Shown here: positions 1 through 6,320 of the stretch, one piece after another
How the letters are laid out: every line of letters starts with the position of its first letter
Numbering within the stretch: position 1 is the stretch's first letter
Assembly: GCA_903921135.1 (NCBI GenBank)
Contig: CAIXOY010000408.1
Coordinates: forward strand, 1 to 10,608
Reading direction: 5' to 3'
Length of the DNA: 10,608 nt
Origin: an uncultured Gammaproteobacteria bacterium
GTDB lineage: Bacteria; Pseudomonadota; Gammaproteobacteria; Pseudomonadales; UBA5518
Translations under genes and position numbers: made by a program
The notes under the pieces: model-generated
Databases searched by the model: none
Seen by the model: only the letters and a program-made list of their open reading frames with translations
Told to the model about the DNA's origin: nothing

Positions 1-918
1 AGCCGTTTTCTCGGACTCTTCGCCACACATCCGCCGCTTCCCGACCGCATTCGCGCGCTCGATCCCTCCTGGGGCGGGGAGTTTCCGGCGCAGGAGCCGC
101 AACCTGTGTCGTTCGATCAGGACGAGGATGTTACGGTGTCGCTGGTGGCTGCTTCCGCGCCGGGCGCGCAGTATGTGATTCCCGCTGCGGGCGTACTGGA
201 GTTCAGTCCGCACCAGCCGCCCGAATCGGCTCTCCATGAACCGGATCCTGCATTGCGTGCGGGGTGCCGGCATCCCGAACTGGCCGTGGCGCTCGCGCTG
301 AATGCGCTGCTGGATCCGGTGCTCCCGCTCACACCCGGGCAACTCGGGATCCTCGAGCCGCACGCAGCCGTGTTGCCCGATGCCATGCGGGAGCAACTTG
401 CTGCTGCAGGCGCCATCACGGTTCTCGAACTCGCGATGCCGGCGCTCAAACATCGGGATGCCGATGCGCGAAAGCGGCTGATCGAGGCGGCCGCCTCGTT
501 GGCGGCACTGGATGGCCGTCTGGACATGCGCGAATTCGCCGTGGCGGCGTTGCTCGAGCATCACCTGGGCGCCAACGCGGGGCGTGCTGCGAGTGCGCGG
601 CCGCGTTTCCCGCGCATCGAACAGGTATCGGCATCCCTCAGTGTGGTCCTCAGCGTGCTGTCGGAGGGAGATGCCGCAAGGTTCTCTGCAGCGGCCGTCG
701 TCGCCGGCGCCAGTGGGCTGCGGGCGGTCGAGGTCAAAGACACCGACTGGCCTGTCGTGCGCTCGGCTCTGGCCACGCTGCGTGGCCTCTATCCCTTGCA
801 GAAACCGCGTGTGTTCAAGGCATTCCGGGCGGCACTGGGTGAACAGCCGCCAACGCTCGATCCGCTGCCGCCGCTCGCACTCGCACTCGATTGCTCAGCG
901 CTGCCCGGGGCTGCGTGA
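1..918 (+). CDS. M48-family membrane metallopeptidase, C-terminal part with long cytosolic extension (5' truncated)
   Basis: The reading frame is open from the first base, so the start and the zinc-binding HExxH region lie outside the window; 305 residues are visible. The first residues contain LFATHPPLPDRIRALDP, which matches the THPPxxxRIxxL signature that closes the catalytic domain of M48 (HtpX/Ste24-type) peptidases. About 280 further residues follow, rich in Ala and Leu and without an obvious membrane segment, so they are probably cytosolic. Within them, nt 502-567 encode AALDGRLDMREFAVAALLEHHL, which resembles the helical DG-x-L-x-x-x-E core of TerB-like domains. Family knowledge: M48 enzymes degrade misfolded membrane proteins. 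The role of the extension is unknown. A GTG at 106 could mimic a start, but the homology continues upstream of it. The M48 call is fairly sure; the TerB call is tentative. Confidence 0.8.
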   Translation, partial: SRFLGLFATHPPLPDRIRALDPSWGGEFPAQEPQPVSFDQDEDVTVSLVAASAPGAQYVIPAAGVLEFSPHQPPESALHEPDPALRAGCRHPELAVALALNALLDPVLPLTPGQLGILEPHAAVLPDAMREQLAAAGAITVLELAMPALKHRDADARKRLIEAAASLAALDGRLDMREFAVAALLEHHLGANAGRAASARPRFPRIEQVSASLSVVLSVLSEGDAARFSAAAVVAGASGLRAVEVKDTDWPVVRSALATLRGLYPLQKPRVFKAFRAALGEQPPTLDPLPPLALALDCSALPGAA

Positions 919-930
919 ATCGGCCGTAAC

Positions 931-959
931 TTGCCCGTTCGCGGGCCGCGCCTGATAGT
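931..959 (+). promoter_or_regulatory. Candidate sigma70 promoter for the 987-2111 gene
   Basis: TTGCCC (931-936) and GATAGT (954-959) are separated by 17 bp, a good spacing for a sigma70 promoter, and would start transcription about 20 nt before the ATG at 987. The spacer overlaps a small hairpin, GCCCG-TTCG-CGGGC (933-946), which could alternatively be a processing or weak termination signal after the M48 gene. There is no T-run after it. The assignment rests on motif matching only. Confidence 0.35.
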
Positions 960-986
960 GCCTCTGCCTGCACACCGGAGCGCACC

Positions 987-2111
987 ATGATCACGTCCTT
1001 CGACGATTACTGCATCCACCAGACCCACGAGCCTGTCGCACAGCCCTCGCAGAGCGACCGCAATTTCTACGACCGTTACTGGTTCAACGGCTTCGACCGC
1101 GACGGCGCTTTCCTCTTCGAGATCGGCTTCGGGCTCTATCCGAACCGCCGCGTGATGGACGGGCATTTCAGCGTGGTAGTCGATGGCGTGCAGCACAGCT
1201 TTCACGCCTCGCGGCGCGCACCGCGTGACCGCGCCGAGACCAGCGTGGGGCCGCTCAGCGTGCAGGTGCTGGAACCGCTGCGGCGCGTGCGCGTGCGGAT
1301 CGCGCCAAACGAGACAGGCATCGAATGCGAGCTCGTGTTCACCGCGCGATCCGTTGCCGCCGAGGAGCCGCGCAGTGTGCTGCATGACGATGGCAGGCTC
1401 ATCATGCACACCAGCCGCTTCACGCAGTTCGGCTGCTGGGAAGGCTATTTCAGCGTGAACGGCCAGCGTCAGGAGGTGAAGGCCGCACGTACCGCGGGTG
1501 CGCGTGACAAGTCCTGGGGCGTGCGCCCGGTGGGCGAGCCCGAGGGCGGTGCGCCGGGGCTGCTGAACGGCGAGCCGGGCGTGTACTGGTTTTGGGCACC
1601 CATCGATTTCGGCGATGTCTGCACGCAGTTCAATACCTTCCAGGGGCGCAACGGCGAGACCCAGCAACTCGGCGCTTGCCTGATGCCCGCCTACGACGAC
1701 CCGGCCAGCATTCCTGCGGTGGACGCTGGCCTGAAGGAGATCCACGAGGCGCGCCACAGCGTGCGCTGGAAGAGCGGCACGCGCCGCGCCGCCGGCGCGG
1801 AGATCGAGTTGGTTGAACCTGGCGGCACCGTGCACACCATCACACTCGAGCCCGTGCTCGATTTCCTCATGAAGGGCATCGGTTACAGCCACCCCGAGTG
1901 GGGCCACGGTGTGTGGAAGGGCGAGCTGCTGATCGGTGCCGAATCGTGGCGCGTGGCAGAACAGCATCCGCTCGACCCCGCGCACATCCACGCGCACCAG
2001 CTGGTGCGTGCGCGGATGGGCGATCGCACGGGCGTGGGCACGCTGGAGACGATCTGCTTCGGGCGCCACGCGCCCAGTGGTTTCACGGGGATACTCGACG
2101 GCGCGGCCTGA
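987..2111 (+). CDS. Uncharacterised 374-residue protein, probable lipocalin-like beta barrel (AttH/CrtC-like signature)
   Basis: GGAG at 977-980, six bases before the ATG, supports this start. No signal peptide or membrane segment is visible, so the protein is probably cytosolic. Conserved-looking blocks are DRYWFNGFDRDGAFLFEIGFG (residues 29-49), a central RDKSWGVR (173-180), WFWAPIDFGD (201-210), GYSHPEWGHGVWKGE (299-313) and HIHAHQLVRA (333-342). The RDxSWGxR motif followed by aromatic-rich strands recalls the AttH/hydroxyneurosporene-synthase (CrtC) lipocalin-like families, and the overall pattern matches a widespread uncharacterised proteobacterial/actinobacterial family that I believe Pfam splits into DUF7065/DUF7064; I could not verify that. 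Substrate and reaction are unknown. It lies between an M48 peptidase gene and hemB, with 88 bp to hemB, so it probably has its own promoter. The gene is surely real; the fold is inferred. Confidence 0.8.
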   Translation: MITSFDDYCIHQTHEPVAQPSQSDRNFYDRYWFNGFDRDGAFLFEIGFGLYPNRRVMDGHFSVVVDGVQHSFHASRRAPRDRAETSVGPLSVQVLEPLRRVRVRIAPNETGIECELVFTARSVAAEEPRSVLHDDGRLIMHTSRFTQFGCWEGYFSVNGQRQEVKAARTAGARDKSWGVRPVGEPEGGAPGLLNGEPGVYWFWAPIDFGDVCTQFNTFQGRNGETQQLGACLMPAYDDPASIPAVDAGLKEIHEARHSVRWKSGTRRAAGAEIELVEPGGTVHTITLEPVLDFLMKGIGYSHPEWGHGVWKGELLIGAESWRVAEQHPLDPAHIHAHQLVRARMGDRTGVGTLETICFGRHAPSGFTGILDGAA

Positions 2112-2115
2112 TCTG

Positions 2116-2130
2116 CCACGGAACCCGTGG
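2116..2130 (+). other. Small hairpin between the 987-2111 gene and hemB
   Basis: CCACGG (2116-2121) and CCGTGG (2125-2130) form a perfect 6-bp stem with a 3-nt loop, starting five bases after the stop codon at 2111. No T-tract follows, so it is at best a weak terminator or an RNA-stabilising 3' end. Confidence 0.3.
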
Positions 2131-2157
2131 ACCACCGCAGGCGACGAAGCCGATAAT
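2128..2157 (+). promoter_or_regulatory. Candidate hemB promoter
   Basis: TGGACC (2128-2133) and GATAAT (2152-2157) are separated by 18 bp. GATAAT matches the -10 consensus at five of six bases, and TGGACC matches the -35 consensus at four of six. Transcription would start around 2164, giving a leader of about 36 nt. Motif evidence only. Confidence 0.4.
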
Positions 2158-2199
2158 CCGGCATCGTCACCTGCGCCAGTCCCACGGGAGCCCCGGACC

Positions 2200-3186
2200 A
2201 TGAGCACGCCACTGCCCGTTCCTGAATTCCGTTTCCGGCGCCTGCGCCGCACCGCGAACCTGCGCGGCATGGTGCGCGAGACGCGCTTGAGCGCCACCGA
2301 CCTCATCCTCCCGATCTTCGTCGAAGAGGGCATTTCCGCGCCCGTGCCCATCGCCAGCATGCCCGGCGTGGTGCGTCACACCGAAGCGGGGCTGGGCGAT
2401 GCCGTAGCCCGCGCCTGGGAGGCGGGCATTCGTGCGGTGATCCTCTTCGGCGTCTCGCGCAACAAGGACGAGGTAGGCAGCGATACCTGGAACCCCGAGG
2501 GGTTGCTCGCGCGCATGGTGCGTAGCGCCCGTGCTGCGGCGCCCGATATGGTGGTGATCAGCGACAACTGTTTCTGCGAGTACACCGATCACGGCCACTG
2601 CGGCGTGGTGCACGGCGAGGAAGTCCTGAACGACGCAACGCTCTCCAACCTGCAGCGTCAGGCCGTCACCGCTGCGCGTGCCGGCGTCGACATGCTCGCG
2701 CCCTCGGGCATGATGGACGGCATGATTACCGCCATGCGTGCGGGGCTGGACGCGGAGGGCTTCTCGCACATCCCGATCATGTCCTACTCGACCAAGTTCG
2801 CCTCGGCGTTCTACGGGCCCTTCCGCGACGCGGTCGACAGTAGCTTCAAGGGCACCCGCTCGGCCTACCAGATGGATTTCTGCAACGGCCGCGAGGCGCT
2901 CGCTGAATCCATGCAGGACGAGATGGAAGGCGCCGACATCCTCATGGTGAAGCCCGGTATCGCGTATCTGGACGTGATCGCCGATATCCGCGCCCACAGC
3001 CAGCGCCCGCTCGCCGTCTACCAGGTGAGCGGTGAGTACGCGATGATGAAAGCCGCTGTCGCGGCCGGCGTGATGGAAGAGCGCGCGCTGGTGATGGAGA
3101 CCATGATGGCGTTCCGTCGCGCGGGCGCGGATCTCATCCTCACCTACTTCGCCGAGGACGTGGCGCGCTGGCTCCGCGAGGGCTGA
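2200..3186 (+). CDS. hemB: Porphobilinogen synthase (delta-aminolevulinic acid dehydratase)
   Basis: This cytosolic enzyme condenses two 5-aminolevulinate molecules into porphobilinogen in haem, sirohaem and corrin synthesis. The ATG at 2200 follows GGGAG (2186-2190) and gives 328 residues, close to the usual 320-340. The frame stays open upstream to 1936, but that part overlaps the preceding gene and does not look like HemB. Both Schiff-base lysines are present: K199 in SYSTKFASAFYGPFRD and K251 in ILMVKPGIAYLD. The catalytic zinc ligands appear as C124, C126 and C134 in SDNCFCEYTDHGHCG, so this is the zinc-dependent type seen in E. coli rather than the magnesium-only type of Pseudomonas. 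The downstream neighbour, proS, is convergent, so hemB is probably transcribed alone or with the upstream gene. The identification is secure. Confidence 0.97.
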   Translation: MSTPLPVPEFRFRRLRRTANLRGMVRETRLSATDLILPIFVEEGISAPVPIASMPGVVRHTEAGLGDAVARAWEAGIRAVILFGVSRNKDEVGSDTWNPEGLLARMVRSARAAAPDMVVISDNCFCEYTDHGHCGVVHGEEVLNDATLSNLQRQAVTAARAGVDMLAPSGMMDGMITAMRAGLDAEGFSHIPIMSYSTKFASAFYGPFRDAVDSSFKGTRSAYQMDFCNGREALAESMQDEMEGADILMVKPGIAYLDVIADIRAHSQRPLAVYQVSGEYAMMKAAVAAGVMEERALVMETMMAFRRAGADLILTYFAEDVARWLREG

Positions 3187-3189
3187 TCC

Positions 3190-3213
3190 GCGCGGCCCGC
3201 CAAGGGGCCGCGC
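3190..3213. terminator. GC-rich hairpin between convergent hemB and proS
   Basis: GCGCGGCCC (3190-3198) and GGGCCGCGC (3205-3213) form a perfect 9-bp stem with a 6-nt loop. It occupies nearly the whole 37-bp gap between the hemB stop and the proS stop, where a shared bidirectional terminator is expected. Neither side has a T-run, so it is not a classical intrinsic terminator; it may act as an RNA 3'-end stabiliser or together with Rho. Confidence 0.45.
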
Positions 3214-3223
3214 TGAAGGCGTC

Positions 3224-4933
3224 TCAGCGGCTGCGTATGCGCTGCTGCAGGAAGGCGAGAGCCTCGGCCGCAGGCACTTCGGCGCGCTCGGCGCCGGCGC
3301 GGTGCTTGTACTCCAGCATGCCGTTGGCGAGCGAGCGCTCCCCGATGACGATGTGGTGCGGGATGCCGAGCAACTCCATATCGGCAAACTTCACGCCCGG
3401 GCGTTCGTCGCGATCATCCAGCAGCACGTCGATGCCGGCAGCTTGCAGGCTCGCGTAGAGCGTGTCGGCGGCCTCGCGCACGGCCGCGGATTTCTGGTAG
3501 GCAAGCGGCAAGATCGCCACCGCGAAAGGCGCGATCGCATCCGGGAAGATGATCCCTCGCTCGTCGTGGTTCTGCTCGATGGCCGCGGCCACGATGCGCG
3601 ATACGCCAATGCCGTAGCAGCCCATCACCATCACGCGCTCGGCGCCGGCCTCGTCCAGCACCGTGGCTTTCATCGCCGAGCTGTACTTGGTGCCCAGCTT
3701 GAAGATGTGGCCTACCTCGATCCCGCGGCGCACCACGAGTTCGCCGGCGCCGTCGGGGCTCGGGTCGCCATCGATGACATTGCGCAGGTCGCAGATTTCG
3801 GTGGGCTCGCAGCCCGGGCCCCAGTTCACGTTCAGCAGGTGGTGATCGTCCTGGTTGGCGCCGCAGACGAAGTCCGCGAGCGCTGCCGCCGCGCGATCCA
3901 CCAGCACCGGTATGGACAGACCTACGGGCCCGAGTGAGCCCGGGCGCGCCCCCATCGCCGCGGTGATTTCGACGTCTGTTGCCATGCGCAGCGGGTCTGC
4001 CACCAGCGGGTGGCACTGCGCCTTGATCGCGTTCAGCTGGTGATCGCCGCGCACGACGAGAGCGACCAGCCCTGTTTCGCCCGCCACCACCAGCGTCTTC
4101 ACGACGCGCGAGGCGGCGACGCCCAGGAACTCCGCCACGGCGGCGATGGTGTGCTTGCCGGGCGTTGCGACAAGGCTTTGTGCAGCCCCTGAAGGTGTTT
4201 CGCGCGTGGCGGGGGCGAGTGCTTCGGCTTTCTCGACGTTGGCGGCGTAGCTGCTGCCCGTGCTGAAGGCGATGGCATCCTCGCCAGAGTCTGCCAGCAC
4301 GTGGAACTCGTGCGAGGCGCTGCCGCCGATGCTGCCGGTGTCGGCGATCACCGCGCGATAATCGAGCCCGATGCGGTCGAAGGCCCGCGAATAGGCGCGG
4401 TACATCTCCTGGTAGGTGTCGTCGAGCGAGTCGGCGTCGAGGTGGAAGGAGTAGGCGTCCTTCATGATGAATTCCCGCGCGCGCATCACGCCGAAGCGGG
4501 GGCGGATCTCGTCACGGAATTTGGTCTGAATCTGGTAGAAATTGACCGGCAGCTGGCGGTAGCTGCGGAGCTCGTTGCGGGCAATGTCGGTGATGACTTC
4601 CTCGTGGGTAGGGCCGAGGCAGAAGGGGCGGTCGTGACGGTCGGCGATGCGCAGAAGCTCCGGGCCGTACTGCTCCCAGCGCGTGGATTCCTGCCAGAGT
4701 TCCGCCGGCTGCACCACGGGCATCAACACTTCCTGTGCGCCGCTGCGGTTCATCTCTTCGCGCACGATGCCTTCGATCTTGCGGAGCACCCGCAGTCCCA
4801 GCGGCAGCCAGGTGTAGAGCCCCGATGCGAGACGTCGGATCAGGCCCGCGCGCAGCATCAACTGGTGGCTGATCACCTCGGCGTCGGCGGGTGTCTGCTT
4901 GAGGGTGGCGATGAGAATCTGGCTCGCGCGCAT
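3224..4933 (-). CDS. proS: Prolyl-tRNA synthetase with intact editing domain
   Basis: This cytosolic class IIa synthetase charges tRNA-Pro. The 569 residues follow E. coli ProRS closely from MRASQILIATLKQTPADAEV onwards, which fixes the start at 4933. Class II motif 2 is at FRDEIRPRFGVMR (139-151) and motif 3 at GCYGIGVSR (438-446). Between them lies the bacterial INS (YbaK-like) insertion that hydrolyses Ala-tRNA-Pro; its key lysine is K279 in VVKTLVV, the same position as K279 of E. coli. The C-terminal anticodon-binding domain includes LLDDRDERPGVKFADMELLG (504-523) and ends at FLQQRIRSR. The gene converges on hemB and diverges from the HIT gene at 5032. A TAGAAT at 4980-4975 on this strand could be its -10 box, but the -35 is poor. 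The identification is secure. Confidence 0.98.
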   Translation of the reverse strand: MRASQILIATLKQTPADAEVISHQLMLRAGLIRRLASGLYTWLPLGLRVLRKIEGIVREEMNRSGAQEVLMPVVQPAELWQESTRWEQYGPELLRIADRHDRPFCLGPTHEEVITDIARNELRSYRQLPVNFYQIQTKFRDEIRPRFGVMRAREFIMKDAYSFHLDADSLDDTYQEMYRAYSRAFDRIGLDYRAVIADTGSIGGSASHEFHVLADSGEDAIAFSTGSSYAANVEKAEALAPATRETPSGAAQSLVATPGKHTIAAVAEFLGVAASRVVKTLVVAGETGLVALVVRGDHQLNAIKAQCHPLVADPLRMATDVEITAAMGARPGSLGPVGLSIPVLVDRAAAALADFVCGANQDDHHLLNVNWGPGCEPTEICDLRNVIDGDPSPDGAGELVVRRGIEVGHIFKLGTKYSSAMKATVLDEAGAERVMVMGCYGIGVSRIVAAAIEQNHDERGIIFPDAIAPFAVAILPLAYQKSAAVREAADTLYASLQAAGIDVLLDDRDERPGVKFADMELLGIPHHIVIGERSLANGMLEYKHRAGAERAEVPAAEALAFLQQRIRSR

Positions 4934-4979
4934 GCTGCTTGTGTCCGGCGGTTTTCGGGCCTAATGTCCGCGGGATTCT

Positions 4980-5001
4980 ACGTTCCCGCCTGCGCGGGCG
5001 T
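4980..5001. repeat. REP-like imperfect palindrome in the proS/HIT divergent gap
   Basis: CCCGC (4985-4989) and GCGGG (4994-4998) pair around a CTGC loop; ACG (4980-4982) and CGT (4999-5001) extend the stem past a two-base bulge. The TTCCCGC-CTGC-GCGGG core resembles short dispersed palindromes common in GC-rich proteobacterial intergenic regions. Only one copy occurs in this window, so its status as a repeat is unproven. It sits between the divergent starts of proS and the HIT gene and could affect the leader of either. Confidence 0.35.
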
Positions 5002-5031
5002 ACAGGAAAACCCCCTCCGGAGAGCGTGACG

Positions 5032-5472
5032 ATGTCGCAGTCAGGCAATGGTTTCGAACTGCATCCGCAACTCGCGAAGGATTGCCTCGTGGTGGGTGAT
5101 CTTGCGCTCGATCGCGTGCTGCTGATGAACGATGCCAACTACCCGTGGCTGGTGCTGGTGCCGCGTCGCGCAGGGCTGCGTGAGCTCTACGAACTCGACG
5201 CTGCAGATCTCGCGGTGTTCTGGCAGGAGTCAGCCGATGTGGGACGCAGGATCATGACGCACTTCGGTGGCGGCAAACTGAACGTGGCGGCGCTGGGCAA
5301 TCAGGTGCCGCAGTTGCACGTGCATCATGTGGTGCGACGCGAAGCTGACGCCGCGTGGCCGCGACCGATATGGGGTGTGGTGCCGATGGCGCCCTACACG
5401 GTGGAGGCTGCGGCATCCGCACTCGCCGAGTTGCGCGAATTGCTGGCCGACATGGGGTTGGCAACCGCCTGA
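5032..5472 (+). CDS. HIT-family (histidine triad) nucleotide-binding protein
   Basis: HIT proteins are small cytosolic nucleotide hydrolases or transferases. The ATG at 5032 is chosen because GGAGAG (5019-5024) precedes it by seven bases; the frame is open back to 4939, but that part crosses the promoter gap. The protein has 146 residues. The N-terminal part LVVGDLALDRVLLMNDANYPWLVLVPRR (19-46) forms the usual beta-sheet core, followed by KLNVAALGN (82-90) and the active-site segment QLHVHHVVRR (94-103), then DAAWPRPIWG (106-115). The histidines are H96, H98 and H99, so the third is one place earlier than in the classic HxHxH. I recall this HxHH variant, with the AWPxPxWG tail, from a gammaproteobacterial HIT subgroup. 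The substrate cannot be told from sequence. A strong terminator follows 20 bp after the stop. Confidence 0.9.
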   Translation: MSQSGNGFELHPQLAKDCLVVGDLALDRVLLMNDANYPWLVLVPRRAGLRELYELDAADLAVFWQESADVGRRIMTHFGGGKLNVAALGNQVPQLHVHHVVRREADAAWPRPIWGVVPMAPYTVEAAASALAELRELLADMGLATA

Positions 5473-5492
5473 GCGCTGCGCTGCCCCCAAAC

Positions 5493-5525
5493 AAAAACCC
5501 CCCGGATTTCTCGCGGGGGGTTTTT
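5493..5525. terminator. Bidirectional rho-independent terminator
   Basis: A 12-bp stem pairs AAAAACCCCCCG (5493-5504) with CGGGGGGTTTTT (5514-5525) around a 9-nt loop. On the + strand it ends in T5 and serves the HIT gene, whose stop is at 5472; on the - strand it also ends in T5 and serves the HU-like gene, whose stop is at 5545. Its symmetry and position between convergent genes make this a clear call. Confidence 0.93.
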
Positions 5526-5544
5526 GCGCCAGAGGCGGAGGATC

Positions 5545-6009
5545 TCAGTTGGCGAGATCTTTCAGCTTCTTCAGTGCACGTACGCGAACCGTTACCGATG
5601 CGGGCTTCGCCTTGCCCTGGATCATTTCACCGGTAATCGGGTGCTTGCGAAGGCCTGCCTTCACAGCGGGCTTCTTCTTGGTGCTGATTTTCAGCATGCC
5701 GGGAAGTACGAACATGCCGGGGCCGTTCTTGCCGATGTGACGGCCGATGATGCCGCCCAGTTCCTCTACAACCGAGGAAGCCTGCTTGCGGGTGATGCCG
5801 GCGCGGGTGGAGAGCTCGTTCAGGATCTGCGACTTGCCCCAGCGCTCCTTCACTGCTGCGGGCTTGGGAGCTGCAGCGGCTTTCTTGGGAGCGGCTTTCG
5901 ATTCTGCTTTCGGTGCGGCTTTCGGTGCTGCTTTGGGAGCGGCCTTCGCGGCGGCTTTCTTGGGTGCAGCCTTCTTCGGCGCTGCCTTCGCGGCGGGTTT
6001 CTTGGCCAT
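5545..6009 (-). CDS. HU/IHF-like DNA-binding protein with lysine/alanine-rich histone H1-like N-terminal tail
   Basis: This is probably an abundant nucleoid-associated protein. The ATG at 6009-6007 follows AAGGAA (6020-6015) at a proper distance. A longer frame to 6150 is open, but its extra 47 codons run through the promoter gap. The 154 residues fall into two parts. Residues 1-53 are a low-complexity tail of AAPKK/AAPKA repeats, strongly basic and probably disordered. Residues 57-154 resemble an HU fold: helical KSQILNELSTRAGITRKQAS, then a beta-sheet region and the arm RKHPITGEMIQGKAKPA (121-137), matching the RNPxTGExI arm of HU/IHF, and a basic end KKLKDLAN. Tailed HU-like proteins of this type are known in Xanthomonas and relatives. 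The tail would neutralise DNA charge and may bridge duplexes; this is inference. The gene is monocistronic, bounded by a strong terminator. Confidence 0.9.
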   Translation of the reverse strand: MAKKPAAKAAPKKAAPKKAAAKAAPKAAPKAAPKAESKAAPKKAAAAPKPAAVKERWGKSQILNELSTRAGITRKQASSVVEELGGIIGRHIGKNGPGMFVLPGMLKISTKKKPAVKAGLRKHPITGEMIQGKAKPASVTVRVRALKKLKDLAN

Positions 6010-6121
6010 GTGTGTTCCTTCTCTGTTTTGGGGGTTTGACGAGAGGGCCTGTGCGGGTACGAAACCCGTTTTAGTGCCGTAAATGCCGCCGTTTCTCGCG
6101 TCTCCGGCAGCGGCGGGCACA

Positions 6122-6150
6122 TATATAATCGATTCAATACAGCGCGGCAA
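6122..6150 (-). promoter_or_regulatory. Candidate promoter of the HU-like gene
   Basis: On the minus strand, TTGCCG (6150-6145) is followed after exactly 17 bp by TATATA (6127-6122). This would give a leader of roughly 105 nt before the ATG at 6009. The -35 matches consensus at four of six bases; the -10 is AT-rich but imperfect. Confidence 0.45.
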
Positions 6151-6235
6151 CAGACATTGCGCGAATTCTTGCGCCAGCCCGTGTTTGCCCGGTCAATGCG
6201 CGTGTTTCGCGGGTGTTCGTGCTGGTCGCGGTGGG

Positions 6236-6241
6236 TATAAT
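6236..6241 (+). promoter_or_regulatory. Candidate -10 box for the fmdB-aspS-ruvCAB run
   Basis: A perfect TATAAT lies about 80 bp before fmdB. No good -35 element is found 16-18 bp upstream (the bases there read around TGTTCG), so either an activator helps or the element is weak. It is the best-placed consensus -10 box for this operon. Confidence 0.45.
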
Positions 6242-6320
6242 CCGCCGCTTTTTGACGGGGCGTGGTCCAGATCCGATCCGCGCCCGGTAGAACGGCCGTG
6301 CAGTCCCCGGAGGAGAAACG

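Larger units (their letters stand above)
6010..6320. other. 311-bp divergent intergenic region between the HU-like gene and fmdB
   Basis: No gene, tRNA or recognised riboswitch was seen here. It holds candidate promoters in both directions and two AT-rich patches (6121-6138 and 6236-6241) in otherwise GC-rich DNA. TTGCGC occurs twice in direct repeat (6157-6162 and 6169-6174, 12 bp apart), which could be a half-site pair for a regulator. A small stem, CGGGT (6054-6058) with ACCCG (6064-6068), lies in the HU-like gene's leader. Confidence 0.6.

Noticed and set aside
1936..2199. Upstream extension of hemB
   Set aside because: It overlaps the preceding gene and does not resemble HemB; the ATG at 2200 has its own ribosome site.
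789..2360. Long open frame on the minus strand (523 codons) opposite the 987-2111 gene
   Set aside because: Its translation is rich in His, Arg and Ala with no family likeness, as expected opposite a GC-rich gene. The plus-strand gene has a ribosome site and conserved-looking motifs.
2167..3387. Long minus-strand open frame (406 codons) opposite hemB
   Set aside because: hemB on the plus strand has all catalytic residues; the antisense product is low-quality and also overlaps the end of proS.
5862..6003. Repeats in the tail-coding region as a CRISPR or tandem non-coding array
   Set aside because: The repeats are in frame, imperfect, without unique spacers, and simply encode Ala/Lys/Pro residues of the HU-like protein.
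6124..6129. Plus-strand TATAAT as promoter for fmdB
   Set aside because: No -35-like element lies at a suitable distance (TCTCCG), and it is almost 200 bp from the gene; the box at 6236 is better placed.
6010..6150. N-terminal extension of the HU-like protein to a start at 6150
   Set aside because: The extra 47 residues pass through the probable promoter and leader, and a good ribosome site lies directly before the ATG at 6009.
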